Shown: piece after piece, positions 47,212 to 59,500 of the stretch
Numbering within the stretch: position 1 is the first letter of the stretch
Layout of the letters: each line of letters opens with the position of its first letter
Source of the DNA: Planococcus citri
Lineage: Eukaryota; Arthropoda; Insecta; Hemiptera; Pseudococcidae
Direction of reading: 5' to 3'
Length of the DNA: 64,000 nucleotides
Assembly (NCBI RefSeq): GCF_950023065.1
Contig: NC_088679.1
Coordinates: 28,582,001 to 28,646,000 of the forward strand
Made by a program: the position numbers and the translations under genes
Notes under the pieces: model-generated
The model's database searches: none
What the model was told of the DNA's origin: nothing
The model's input: the letters and a program-made list of their open reading frames with translations, nothing else

Positions 47212-49590
47212 TTAGTATCATTTCGAAAATCAATTTCCTCTCAAAAATATACCTTCTTCTTAGCACCTATAGGTACCTACGATAAGCATCCGAGTTCCCG
47301 ACTTGGGATTCGTGTTCCAAAGATGCGAGTCGAATAACTAATCATCTGCGTAAAAATGCGTAACCTTGCGGCCACAATGCGCGTATTTTCTCGAAATCAT
47401 TCTTATATCCAGACTCGATACAAACTAATCATTACACAGATATAGATTTTTAACGTGTTTTTCCCATTTTTAATGAAACGTTTCGTTTGCTACATCGTTG
47501 TTGTTGATATGTTGAGGTCGCGACCCAAAATACTCACACTCGTAATCGTAAAAGTAAGAAAAAAATACCTCATTCCAAACCGCAGAGAAGAGAAATTTTT
47601 TCATACAAAAGTACACGTAAACCAGTTTCACGTTTGAAAATAGCCTCATTTTTTCAAAAGAACTTCCTCCCTGTGTGGACAAAAAAAATCATCGAAGCGC
47701 GATGAATTCGAGCTTGTTGCCAAGGGATCATATCAATATAGAAGTTTATTTACATATTGTCAAGGGGGTCCGATAATGTACCTACGACACGAGCAATTAA
47801 TTGTGCCAATTATTTTTTAACATCCTGTAATGCGTATTCGTATAAACTCGTTCAAAATGAGCGGAAATTAAAACAAAACGGAGTATTCGCCTGGTTTTCT
47901 TTTTTGTTGTAAATGGCATACGTACATTACGTATACATATCGTACACATATTATGATGTTTTCGTGTAATGTGTGTATTGTGTCGTCGAAGCACATATCG
48001 TTCGCCCCTCATTCTCACTCCTATACCTCAAGACAGTGAAATTTCATGTGTTTTCTGTTTTATCAATGAAAACCATACTGGTTGGAAAAATACATTTTTT
48101 TTCATGTTATTGATAATTCGTTTCCTCTTTATTTTTCTCTCTCTTTCCTTTTCTCTGAACTGTGATAATGGAAAATAGAACTGTGCTAATTGTTGACGTA
48201 ATCTCGATCAACGTTCCTAACAATGAACTTGTCGAAAAAAAGTATGTAGGTATACTGTGTAGAAGGCACACATTGTCTAATGTCTATTCTTCGTGTGTAT
48301 ATAGCTCGCTGCGATGACAAGAAAATAAGGTGTATGCAAATACTTTAATTACACATTTGGAATTAAGTCTTAAATATACCTATACGAAACGTTTCATTTT
48401 CCCATGAAAACCGGAAACAGCTTGTTAAATGACATTGAAAATTCGACATTGGTATTTTGTAACGTTACTGTATCCATAACTGGAAAAGAATTAACCGGTC
48501 TTAGCGCAACTACCGCGTTTACCTTAAAGCGTTAAATTGTTCGACGTCGTCGTTCGTTTGTTTTTATCGTACATGATTGCGATGTATCAAGTGATTTGAT
48601 TGATTGATACGTGCATCGTCTTTCGATAATAGTGTCATTTCGATTGATTACTGAGTAGAGTTTTGAGTAGGTTGTCTAGATACTAGATGTAGTTTTTTCC
48701 CTCTCTCGTGTTGAAGTTTGTTCTCAAATATGAATGAGATTTGGTTTTTCACGACTGAAGCTACGAGTATAAATGTTTGCGTAGATTGGAGTAAGATTTC
48801 CGGCAAGTTGGCGAATGTTGAGACCAAAATAGGAGTCGTAAATTAGAAGCTATTGTGCTACATTTGGTTATGGGAGCTTATCTTTATTTTTTTAATCGTT
48901 GTATTTGTCTATGTGAAATTCATCATTTGTGAATGTTGGTAGTTTTTTGGCTAATGAAGAGTAGAATTGCGATGAAAATAATAAATTAAAAATGAAATGC
49001 TTAAATAAATTCAAATGAATGTAAAAAACATGAAATAAGATTTTAGTTTCAAAATAAATTGACCTTGAGTTTATTTTTAAAGTACATATTTTATTCAAAT
49101 CAAATATAGCTTTGAGAATCATTCTAGTGTAAAGCTTAACTCATACTGAACAGAGTTAAGAAAACAAAACAAAATAACTACATAGAAGAACAAACGAAAG
49201 AACGAATACGCCAAACACATGAAAACTAAGAATAATCATTTTTATTCGTCTTAAAAATGAAAAATGGAAAAAGTTCTTACAAAGGAACCCTTCGGCTGCT
49301 CAGTGGTCAATTTTACTCATTTTTTTTACTGAAGCATGGAGGCCTATAAATTCTGACTTAAACTTTGTTGTGAAGCTCACTTTCAACCATTTATGTCTTC
49401 TACTAATGTCAAATGTGGGTTTCAAAATGTAATGGAATGACTAATGCCAGTTCAAATATGACTAAAATAAAAAATTTCCAGAGTTGTAGATTCCGAATTT
49501 TTTCTCTGGCATTTTACTGTTTTTTAAAAATAAAAAAGACCCATCCCTTTCTCTTTCTAAAAAAAAAAGTTCTCATTATCAATGACAGCC
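47212..49590. other. Probable intron sequence
   Basis: AT-rich with no supported exon. CpG is somewhat more frequent at 48470-48760, where an alternative promoter is conceivable but not demonstrable. Confidence 0.35.
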
Positions 49591-49612
49591 TTGATAAAGA
49601 GGCTAGAAAGGT

Positions 49613-49770
49613 AGATCAGTTACCTGGAGACATCCGACATGGCAGACAGACGGGTCAATGACCTTATATGAGGTCAAACTTCCAGAAAACGACCTCGGGA
49701 AGCCATACTTATGGGACAATGACCTTGAGAGGCTAGACAGGCAGGCAGATGACCTTGGGTTACAGCTAGA
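49613..49770 (+). repeat. Minisatellite, left block
   Basis: Units of about 30 bp with a TGACCTTGAGAGGCTAGACA core and GGCAGAC tail, degenerate. The same family fills 50570-50990, on the other side of a macro-domain fragment. Confidence 0.7.
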
Positions 49771-49812
49771 CATGCACACCGTACATAGACAACCTGGAGC
49801 TCAACCACTGTT

Positions 49813-49868
49813 AAAGCCATATTTCCCAAGCTTCTTCTCCTCATTAGAAGCTTGGGAAATATGGCTTT
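49813..49868. repeat. Perfect hairpin, 23-bp stem and 10-base loop
   Basis: The arm at 49813-49835 (starting AAAGCCATATTTCCC) pairs without mismatch with 49846-49868. The loop is TCTCCTCATT. It sits at the edge of the macro-domain fragment. Confidence 0.9.
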
Positions 49869-49884
49869 TACAGGGGTCAAGTCC

Positions 49885-50430
49885 AACGGCCAACTCACGC
49901 TGGAGGAAGCCAATGAAAACATATTTTTACAAGGCCCTTCGTTTGCACTGGCACACTGTGTCAGCCAAGACCTCAGAATGTCTACTGGGATAGCGAGGGA
50001 CTTCATCCGCCACTTTGGAGGTAGAGAGATGCTGCTGACCCAACCACACAATGTGGGAGAAATGGCAATTCTAGTCTCTAAAGCGTAAAATCGAAGGAAG
50101 AGTGAGCCAGGGTCACTACATAATATTCTGCATCATCACAAAAATCCACTACTACGACAAACAAACCAACACAAAAGAACTTCTCCCTTGGCATCCAAAA
50201 TTATACCTTGGAAATGTTGTACTAGTAGAAAAATTAAAAAAACTCTATCCCACGGATTGGATGTGGGCTGGACCAGCTTGACTGGGGCTGGGTATGGTCA
50301 ATCATCGTGAGAGAATTCAGGGAGATACCAATTATCATCAAGAGTCTTAACCCAAACTGGGCCCTCCACTCACCCCGGTGCCAGGACCACTGTGTGGCTA
50401 AAGCGTCCCCTCCCCCTCATAGTTTTAAGC
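49885..50430 (+). pseudogene. Macro-domain (OARD1-like) gene fragment, frameshifted
   Basis: The translated sequence resembles the ADP-ribose glycohydrolase OARD1/C6orf130 macro domain: FALAHCVSQDLRMSTGIARDF followed by FGGREMLL and GEMAILVSK, then after a +1 frameshift near 50085 a GHYIIFCIITKIHYYDK strand. A further frame change near 50280 restores DWGWVWSIIVREF, the region of the last helix. Macro domains of this kind remove ADP-ribose from acylated or modified proteins. At least two frameshifts and a lost start show that it is not functional here. It is flanked by minisatellite on both sides, as if captured by a repeat unit. The functional parent gene is not in this window. Confidence 0.72.
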
Positions 50431-50569
50431 AAAATTGAAACACTCACAATCTCGGCTTAGCTGAAGTTGTGCATAGTTTTATAGCTAAATTTTAGTATTA
50501 AGTTTGTCATTTGGTATTAGAATTTACATCGCCCTCGCCCTAAACTTAAAATTGTGCTGGTATTGGAAT

Positions 50570-50990
50570 CAATGGCCTTGAGAAGCCCGACAGACAGGCG
50601 AGATCTTATGAAACCAGCCGGAGAGGTCAATGACCTTGAGTGGTTAGTCAATCAGATAGACTATGATACCTTGAGAGGCTAGACAGGCAGACAAATGACC
50701 TTGAGAGATCGAATAGTGGGGTCAATGACCGTGAGAGGCCTGATACGGGGACAGACGACCTTGTGAAGCCAGCCAGAGATGTCAATGCTCTTGAGCGGCT
50801 AGTCAGGCAGATAGACTATGATACCTTGAGGCTAGACAGGCAGACAAATGACCTTGAGAGGGCACAGAGACAAGTTAATGGCCTTGAGAGATCGAACAGT
50901 GGGGTCAATGACCGTGAGAGATCTGACAGGGGGACTGACGACTTTGGGAGGCTAGTCAGGTTTGTCGGGGGGAGGGGGTTGGGGGTCCAT
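50570..50990 (+). repeat. Minisatellite, right block with higher-order structure
   Basis: About 30-bp units (GACCTTGAGAG core) form a higher-order repeat of about 157 bp: GAAACCAGCCGGAGAGGTCA near 50608 recurs as GAAGCCAGCCAGAGATGTCA near 50765. The units in one frame would read (N/D)DLERxxRQ, but this is best seen as satellite, not protein. Confidence 0.75.
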
Positions 50991-53302
50991 AGGTAAGGTA
51001 TCGTTTCATTAGCTTTACTAAAGATGTTTTCAAAAAAGAAGAGGAGGGGGTGGAAAAGAGGGCTACTCCAACGTCCAGACTGAGAGCTGTAGGACATATT
51101 TTATGGTTTGGGATCAAATGGTTTTCAAAAACGAATTTTGTAGCTTTAAAAATTCAGATATTGATATCCATATTGCATTTTTTTTAAATTTCCAATTTTA
51201 AACCTCCCCTTTGAAGCCCATTTTTGAGTTTGACGATCAAATAGTCTTCAAAAATGAATTCTGTGTCCTCGAAACCCCTAGATTTCGATACCCATCTACC
51301 TTTTAGATTCATTTGGATTTGGGTGTCAAATAGTCATCAAAATTGAATAAGTGCACTTAAGAACCTCCTGCAACCAAAATTTCACGATTTTTTATGTACA
51401 GAACTGTGGGTTTGTGCTGCTAAATTTTTCATCTGGATCACTCCCTTCGATCAACCCCTTCGCACCGGGCCTGTCTTTGGGCTTACAACTTTTCGTGAAA
51501 AGGATTCATGGACAATTCCGATGAGTTACGAAAATTTCTCTAAAGCCAACTCAAAAAATACCTACCAATTTGATATAAAAAAGAAAAACACTCTCAAACA
51601 ATGAAATAATAAACTTTTTTTATCCCTTCAGTGCCATTCTGCTCAGGTACGATTTGGCGAAAAACAATGCTCGCTGTAAAAGCTTCCATACGTCGTAGTC
51701 GTACCCCGTACCCATAAATTTCGCAACTTATGAAATCACTACCTACACAACATGTGTCTAAATAGCCCATTTAGGACCCAAACTTCGTACACATAATAGA
51801 TAATCCGCTACACCAGTCAAAAAAACCATATCAAATTACACGTATGTATTGTTACCCGAAAAAAAAATAAAACAAAAAAAAAACCAAAAGGGAAAAATCA
51901 CATCTCATAAATTTCAATATTCGCACGCAATACCGAATAGGTAAAAAAAGCGCGATGGTAGTACCATACTAACAAGGTTACCAACATAGTAATCCTTATA
52001 GCGGATAATTTATCCTTATGATACGTATTAACTTCATATCATTCAATATTGTAGAATACCTACACAAATGAAACGTAGAAAAGCTCATCCCCTTTAAAGG
52101 AAGATAGAAAAAAATTCGTCGTTTTGATAACGTATACGGTAACGATTCGATGACATGCACGTAATATGCGAGACTAAAGTTAATTTACTAGTAAAATAAA
52201 TTGCATTTGAAGGAAAAAAACAACTTCGCACGTTCAACTAGGCGTACGTTCTCGTACATTACCGGCTTATACCGTTTTAAAAATTATTTATCGTGGAAAA
52301 ATTTCTCGTACAGCGAAAGATGAAAAACCACTATAATCGTGTACACTTTTTAACCGCGTAATTTATTTTTTTATTTGCTTTGTAATGGACCGTGTTGGAT
52401 TGAAATGACGAATCAAAACGTAGATATATAAAGTACTATATACATATTATACATTTACACGTAGGTATTGTGTGTATAAGGATACCTAGACCTAGATCTA
52501 TCTACATACAAGTTCGTTATCGTACAAAATAATAGCTGTAGAGTTCATTTAAACTTTACTTATTAAACTAAAATGTTATTAAGCGATATTCGCGACATTG
52601 AAGAATTTCAAAAATATATTTCATGAAATAAATAGAAAATTTAATGGGTAACATTTACCTAATGAGATGTAATTTTTGCGGTAACGAGCTGAATTGTGTA
52701 TGTTTTATGTCTTGAAATTTTTCGTATAAAATACGAATTTAATGTTTGCCAAGTGAACCATAAATTAAAAAATTTAACGAAGGAAATGATTTTTTTTTTT
52801 ACGAATTTCGGATTATGACCGATATTGATTGGTACCATTTTTGAAATCTTGACAGATTTCATTTTGATAATATTTTTGCATAGGATTGAAAATTTTTAAA
52901 ATCATCAACGATTTTATTTTAAAGGATTTACAATTTTTTTTTTAAATTTTAATCCCAAAGAGTCAATTGACCACGAAACCCGCCATAAAAAATAAATTCT
53001 TTTTTCTCCTCTCGTACTCGTCCAAGAAATGCTGTACCATTCTCTTACTTTTAGTACATATTTACATCTCATTAAATCAATTCATTATTCAATATAATAT
53101 TATGAGTACACTACTCCGAAGAATTATCTGAATAATCTGAATTCTGTAGTCGATTAATAAGCCATTGTCCACCGCGTTGGTACTCTATAAAAACTTTTAA
53201 ATTGAAAAATTACTATACAATTACTGCGTAAGTAAACATAAACAAAGCGTTCCGTTAATATTTATGCACATGTCCGAGCATAGTGAAATTTCATTGTGTT
53301 GG
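50991..53302. other. Probable intron sequence
   Basis: AT-rich, no supported exon or element end. Several short degenerate repeats (TTTGATACCCAT-like) near 51120-51330. Confidence 0.4.
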
Positions 53303-53304
53303 TA

Positions 53305-54266
53305 CGAGGGGCGTTTCATAAGTCATAACCAATCTCCACCATTTCGCTCCAGTACGAGCTACCGAAACGTACGACCGCTCGTTGGATTCAGCAGGATAAA
53401 CTGCGTTGATATACCAAGTTTCGTGTTGTTTCGTTCATTTTTGTATGTTTTACGGCAATTTGAAATGGAATTGCCACTGTTCGTCCAGATTTTGTGAGCA
53501 ACGTGCGGTCGTTCGTTTCCTCTTTGCGGAAAAAAATGTTGGTAAAAACATCGCAAAACGGTTGGAAAATGTTTATGGACCATGTGCCATGCCATCGCGA
53601 ACAGTTAGAGCATGGGTTGAACGGTTTAGAGAGGGTAGAGAGAGGGTGCACGACGAAGACAGAAACGGCCGGCCGAGCGACGCAAATGAGGACGAGACGA
53701 GGCGAGCTGTTTTGGCACTTTTGGATCGAGACAGACGCTATACACTGGTTGAATTGAACGGACGAGTTTCTTATCGATGTTTTCCACTGCTACTCTTTCA
53801 TGTGTGATGAATGAATGTGGCCTAACGAAGGTTTGTGTGAACTTTTGACTCGAAAACCGCTCCTTTTTCATGATAACGCTCGCCCCCACTGCTCCCGCGC
53901 CCCCTTTCCCACCTTAAAAAATTCAAATGGAAAATTTTTCCACATCCTCCGTATTCTCCTGATCATGCTCCTTCTGACTTTCATCTTTTCCCCAAGCTGA
54001 AAGGCGTCTCAGGGACTCAAAAGTTCAAGAACAACGCGAAACTGCAACGAAGCGTAACGTCCTGGCTACAGAATTTGGACGGCGAGACCTACCGCGCCGG
54101 CATAGAAAAGCTAGTCTCTAGATACGACAAATGGGTAAATATAGAAGGTGATTATGTCAAAAAATAGAGAATTTCCTCACGATTTCAAATCTTTTTTAAT
54201 TTTTTTCGTAGCTTAATTTTAACTGTCTCTCCCAGAGCGTGGCTATGACTTCTGAAACGCCCCTCG
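53305..54266 (+). mobile_element. Defective mariner transposon
   Basis: A 962-bp element flanked by TA at 53303-53304 and 54267-54268. The terminal inverted repeats are about 26 bp (CGAGGGGCGTTTCAtAAGTC-type) with two mismatches. The interior keeps parts of a mariner transposase: an N-terminal helix-turn-helix region at about 53490-53760 (VRFLFAEKNVGKNIAKRLEN, then RTVRAWVERFREGR), then HDNARPH near 53871 and YSPDHAPSDFHLF near 53955, then a C-terminal block ending GDYVKK near 54168. The two D motifs of the catalytic core are visible, but the segment holding the first catalytic D is deleted (about 53765-53815 junction). Frames change at the N-terminus and between HDNARPH and YSPD, so it is inactive. 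Confidence 0.92.
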
Positions 54267-54268
54267 TA

Positions 54269-54787
54269 TTACTAATGCGGGTAATTTACTCGGTGCATAT
54301 ATGTAAAATTTATCGTTGTAGTAATCGCGCTAGGTACGTTGTAAAATAAAGAAAGAAAATGAATAAATGACACATAAAGTATTCGTGATTCATATGTTGC
54401 TTCGTAGTGTATAAGTTTAAAATACTTTTATATTTACTATCTTTTTATACGTGTAAGTTTTCACCTGCGTTGGTAATTCGCGACAGGTAATTCTAGAATT
54501 AGGTATTTTTATTAATCCGCTGTTACGCGAGAATTTGGCTTTTAATGGAATTAGGTAGTCGAATTACGCGTTTTGGATTTTGATGTACCTACTGCCATAC
54601 TGCCTGCATAAATACGCTTGTAGCTGGCACCGTGTAATGTAATGTATTATTAATCGAAATGATGGTACCTAAAATCATTCGTAACAGATGCTTGGTTTCT
54701 ATGGATTTTACTTATGAACTACTTTATTTGTAAAATGTACAATTTTTGAGCTCAATTTTAGAGAGAAAATATTCATGTTTTATCCAA

Positions 54788-54819
<32 letters not shown>

Positions 54820-55840
54820 ATGAAAATGAAATGAGGATGAAAATTTGGATATTTGTGTTCATAATGGCTCAAATTTAATTTGGGATTTTTTGAAGAATTT
54901 TTTTCAAATCAGTGAATTCAAAAATCCGCTGAAGTGTTCCATGGTGGTTTGAAACCTGCTCCCAATTCGGCTCAAAGGGTTAAAAATAGGATGCTAATTC
55001 GAACATCAGCTTTTCACCTCAATCGGCTCCATTGGAGCAGATTTTGATATGATCCATAAGTCAAATTAAAATTTTCAAAATTCACCAAAATTTAAAAAAT
55101 ACCTACATTTTTAGGTAAGTATTATTTTGCAGAAAAATTTGTCGAAAATTGTTTTCAGATGCTCAAAAATTTTCTCCAAATCATTTTTTCAAAATTTTGC
55201 ATGTATTAAAATTATTCAAAATTGAGAAAGCGATGGGGAAAAATCACTTCTAATGATCGTTCTTGTTGAAATGACGATCTGGGACAATACAATCTCCTTA
55301 ATCCATTATTTTTGACTTTAATCATTCCGAATGATCATTTCGCCAAGATTTCCTAAAATTCTACTCATTTTTCATCAATTTTTTGTTCATTTTTGAATAT
55401 TTTCTCTTCATTTTGAGAAACGTTTACGATATTTTTTCAATTTTTATTTCATTATCAACACAATTTTTCTGTCAATTTAGCTCATTTTCGATAAATTTTC
55501 TGTAATTTTTGCTGTATTTTACTCACTTTTCACATGTTTTACCAATATTTTACTAATTTGCAACCATTCTTCCGTCAATTTTACCGGATTTTTTAGTATA
55601 ATTTCAAGAAAATTTGTTCATATTTTATATTATTATTGCAAGGTTTAACAGAACGTTGACAGGTATTAGTCTATTAATTTTTTTAGCTATAGTTGAATTA
55701 AATTTTCTGAACAACTCCATTAAATTTTTTATTGATATTCTGAGTCATTTTAGTGATGACACTGATGACCTTTTCATGATTTTTTTTTTTGTTTCATGAC
55801 ATATATTATACATACATTTTCAAATTCATCATCGACACTG
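54269..55840. other. Probable intron sequence with a long poly(A) run
   Basis: AT-rich. An A-run of about 32 bases lies near 54789-54820. 54850-55600 is T-rich low complexity. No gene seen. Confidence 0.45.
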
Positions 55841-55859
55841 GAAAATGATTCCTTCGCGA

Positions 55860-56570
55860 ACGATTTCATCAGTGGCAAAAAAATCGATCACGAATGAATA
55901 AATAACAAATAAATCAGACCAAACAAAAGATTAGGTCCACTTATCATAAAACCAGACATTATGAATCTATCAACAGAAATTGGAGTTGATTTGTTTGAGA
56001 ACGATTCACTCAAAAACGACGAATCTTTCGAGAACGACCGAATCACTTCATTGGATATCAAATCTCACAATACAACATGACAATTATTGGCAATACAAAA
56101 CGGAGCATTTTTTAATCTATCAATTAAACTGTGAATTATTCGTTCGCGAACGATTTGCTCATCGAAGAAAAATCGTTCACGAACAAATGAATCACTGAAA
56201 AACCAAATCAGGCAGGTACATGGTATTTTATGACAAGAGGAAATTTGACAGTTTTAATCGTATCACCAAAAGTTGGTTCAATTCGTTCGCGAACGATTCG
56301 TTCAGAAACGACGAATCATTCGAGAACGACTGAATCGAATATCGATCAATCGAATCACTTGGACATCACATCTTACAATACACGACAATTAAGAAGACCA
56401 AAAACGGAACAATTAATCTTTAATCTATCAATAAAAGTCATAGATGATTCGTTCGCGAACGATTCGCTCATTTGAGAAAATAGTTCACGACCGAATCACT
56501 GAAAAATCACTTGATAAATTTTTTTACCATCATCAAACAATAGATTCAATTCGTTCGCGAACGATTTGCT
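55860..56570. repeat. Array with palindromic motif CGTTCGCGAACG
   Basis: The exact 12-base palindrome CGTTCGCGAACG occurs at 56141, 56284, 56450 and 56552, with a near copy at 55862 and degraded forms elsewhere. Copies are flanked by related ATT/GATTC... and TGAATCACTGAAAAA segments, so it is a degenerate tandem array with spacings of about 100-280 bp. Function unknown; it may be a satellite with built-in palindromes. Confidence 0.75.
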
Positions 56571-56599
56571 CAAAATCGACAAATCATTCGAAAATTTCG

Positions 56600-59500
56600 A
56601 AAGCATTGAATCACGACTAAATCACGTCCATGTTGAAGAGGACGTGGCAAAATCTGACTTCTTCCAATCCATCAATACCTAAGAATTGAAGATGAATTGT
56701 TTGTAAATGATTTACTCAGACCGTCAGACGTGATGACGTGAAAAAATTCGTTCGCAAAAGAATGAATCACTGATTCGGATTTTGGTGAAACCCTACCTGT
56801 TATGGTGCTTTCTGCTTTGACGAGTGGAAAAAGACATTAAATGACTTTACTCTCAGAACTGGCTATAAAATCATTTTTACAGAATAAACTTACAACTTTC
56901 AACCACAAAAGTGATGCTAGTTGACTGACTTCTCATTTTTTTCCTTCACTGAAATTAATTCTCGGATCACCTTTCTCGCAAAAAAAAAAAAACATCATTG
57001 CTAAACTCGTACATACATATTTCCTATCAATAAAATTGAAAAATACACACTTTTAATACTTTTAAAAATTTGATAGAGCACAAGAATTGAGCACTTTGAG
57101 ACGCGTAGCTTTAGCATATCAGCTAATATTCTCATAAAGCAATACCTATAGGTACATATGTACCTACTATATCAAAGCAATAGCCACAAGGTACATACGA
57201 CAAGTATGCCCTATAAAACAAGTAGCACTCTATTAATCAAAAGGCGTTAAAATTTTCAAAATTACAGCAACTTACCAAGTCAATTCATTGCAGAAAAAAT
57301 TGACGATGTTAATTGTCACCTACTTATTACATCTGCATAGGTATAGGGTCATAAGGTAATAAGTATGCCGCAGAGATACTCGTATCTGCATATCCTTTGG
57401 TTTTACGTTCGCTACTCTGTATATAGAGAGAATTGCTTCCTGCCATTCGTCGTCGATATGCTAATAAGTGATGTTTATTGTCGAGTACGTTCACGTATGT
57501 ATAATGTTTAAATTTATGTATTTTTCCTCTAGTGTTTTTCTCAGTACAGTAAGTATACGTCTCTGTCTGTCTCTAACTTTGGTCCGTTCATCCGGTTTAT
57601 GATACTCGCGAGAAGCGTGTATGTACGAGTATACGAGCACTGTATGCTATGCCAAATGACACCGCACTGCAGACCCTGCCAATGGTAGGTAAATTTACGA
57701 CGACGAGTACCTTTGACTGATGTTTATCAAACGACTGCTGTGTGGTGTTTCAGTTTAGTGTAGTACAATATGCAATGCTAATAACGAAATGTAATCTTGC
57801 AGTCAAGCAAGCTCATTTTCGAGTATAAATGGAAAGTGTGTAGTAAGTGATAAGGTATAATATGCATATAGCCGGCAGTTTATACTTTTACTTTTATACA
57901 TTTCGGTATGTCATTTGATCTGCTGCACGCAGCAGTCGTACCATAAGGAGTGGGCACGATTTTTGTAAATGGAGCTTTATTCTAATGCATTAGGTAGTAT
58001 GTTTCTCGAATCTGCAGAACTCAAATGCTACAGTAGCAAGAAAGCAAGATGTTCTGCATCACCGTACCCAAACTATCCAATCCAGAAATGTATTCATAAC
58101 ATACGAGGAGCTATTACGATCGGTATTCGGCGGTATTATGTCTGAACCATGGTATTGAAATCATGCATCAGACGTGAATAACCTTTTTGATACGCTGATC
58201 TAGTTTTTTTCTCATGGTACATACTACATAGCGTGAACTATCTCTAAAACAGCGTTATATGCAATCTTGGCGTAGGAGGAGTTTCAATACGCATCAAAAA
58301 TGATGTAAAAATTTACTCGTTAAAATCTACGACTATATAAGAGCATAGCTGTACAATATAGTGCATATACAATAGTAGCATGAGAACAGACTGGAACCGA
58401 TATATCGAAGGTGGGTTACACTACCAGCCCCACCGTCATCATCGCCTGTTCAAATTAAACTCGCGAGATGATCTGTTGAAAATTTTCTTCTCTTATCTAT
58501 GTGATCGATCGACGTATTCGACTTCGTGTTTCGAATCGGTAACGTTTGTTCGAATTTGAATATTTTACGCGTGTATATTAAATTAATAATACCTTCTTAA
58601 TATTGTGTTCGAGAGAGGAGGTGGTCTTAAATGGAAATGGTCCTAAGATGACGTCTCGTCGCACTCGTAAATAACCTACACGAATGAAAAATCAAATTCA
58701 AACTACGCTTTGTCCGGATTAGTGGGATGTAAAGGGTGAAATATTGGTGTAATTTTCTCCACACAGCAGATTTATTTTGAACGACTTCGACAAAAAAAAT
58801 TTACTCGTTTTTTGCTCGAGGATTGGTCGATTCGAGAAATGAGAATGTGTTATTGATTTGCATATTACGCCAGGATTCCAAGGGTGATTGAAAAAAACTT
58901 ATCTTTAAATTGATCTGAATTTTTACACCTACTGGTGAATTTCTGCGGATACCAGTAGGTACGTTTTGCGGTAAGCCAGGCCTTTAGGCAATCAGAAATA
59001 TGTATTTTACCACGACGACTTGTACTTCGACGATGAAATTGATAATATTTTTTTTAGCTAAATTTCTTGTTAGGTATAAGGAAAAAATATATCACTCTTG
59101 AAATTACACAGATAGATTTTTTCAATAGAGAGGTACTTAACTCACAATCGTCTTTTGGTAGTGCTCAAAGTAATATAAAACATTTAAAAAACATTGTAAA
59201 CCGATCAAATTTAGGCATTAATGACCTTTTTAAATTATACTTTGTAGGTAAAAAATAAAAATTGTCGGTAAAAATTCTGGATTTAATTTTTTTTTTGTGA
59301 AAATTCAGCAGAGGCGGATTTTGCATTTGCACGCCCTTAGGTGGACTGAAAATTGTTGGAAAAATCCCGAATTGCCTTTTTCCAAATGACCAATTCCCCG
59401 AATGCACAAACGTGGGCAGAAGCCAAGTTTTGTGTCGAATTTGCAGAAAAGACCTGGTTTTTGATTTCGGCCAAGCTTTTCAGAAAAAAGTACTGTTCTT

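Noticed and set aside
49674..50051. 125-codon open frame on the minus strand
   Set aside because: It is the antisense shadow of the macro-domain fragment, whose + strand translation has clear family resemblance.
50763..50996. Repeat protein with DLERxxRQ units
   Set aside because: The frame lies in a ~30-bp minisatellite with no start context, and the same repeat elsewhere is interrupted by stops.
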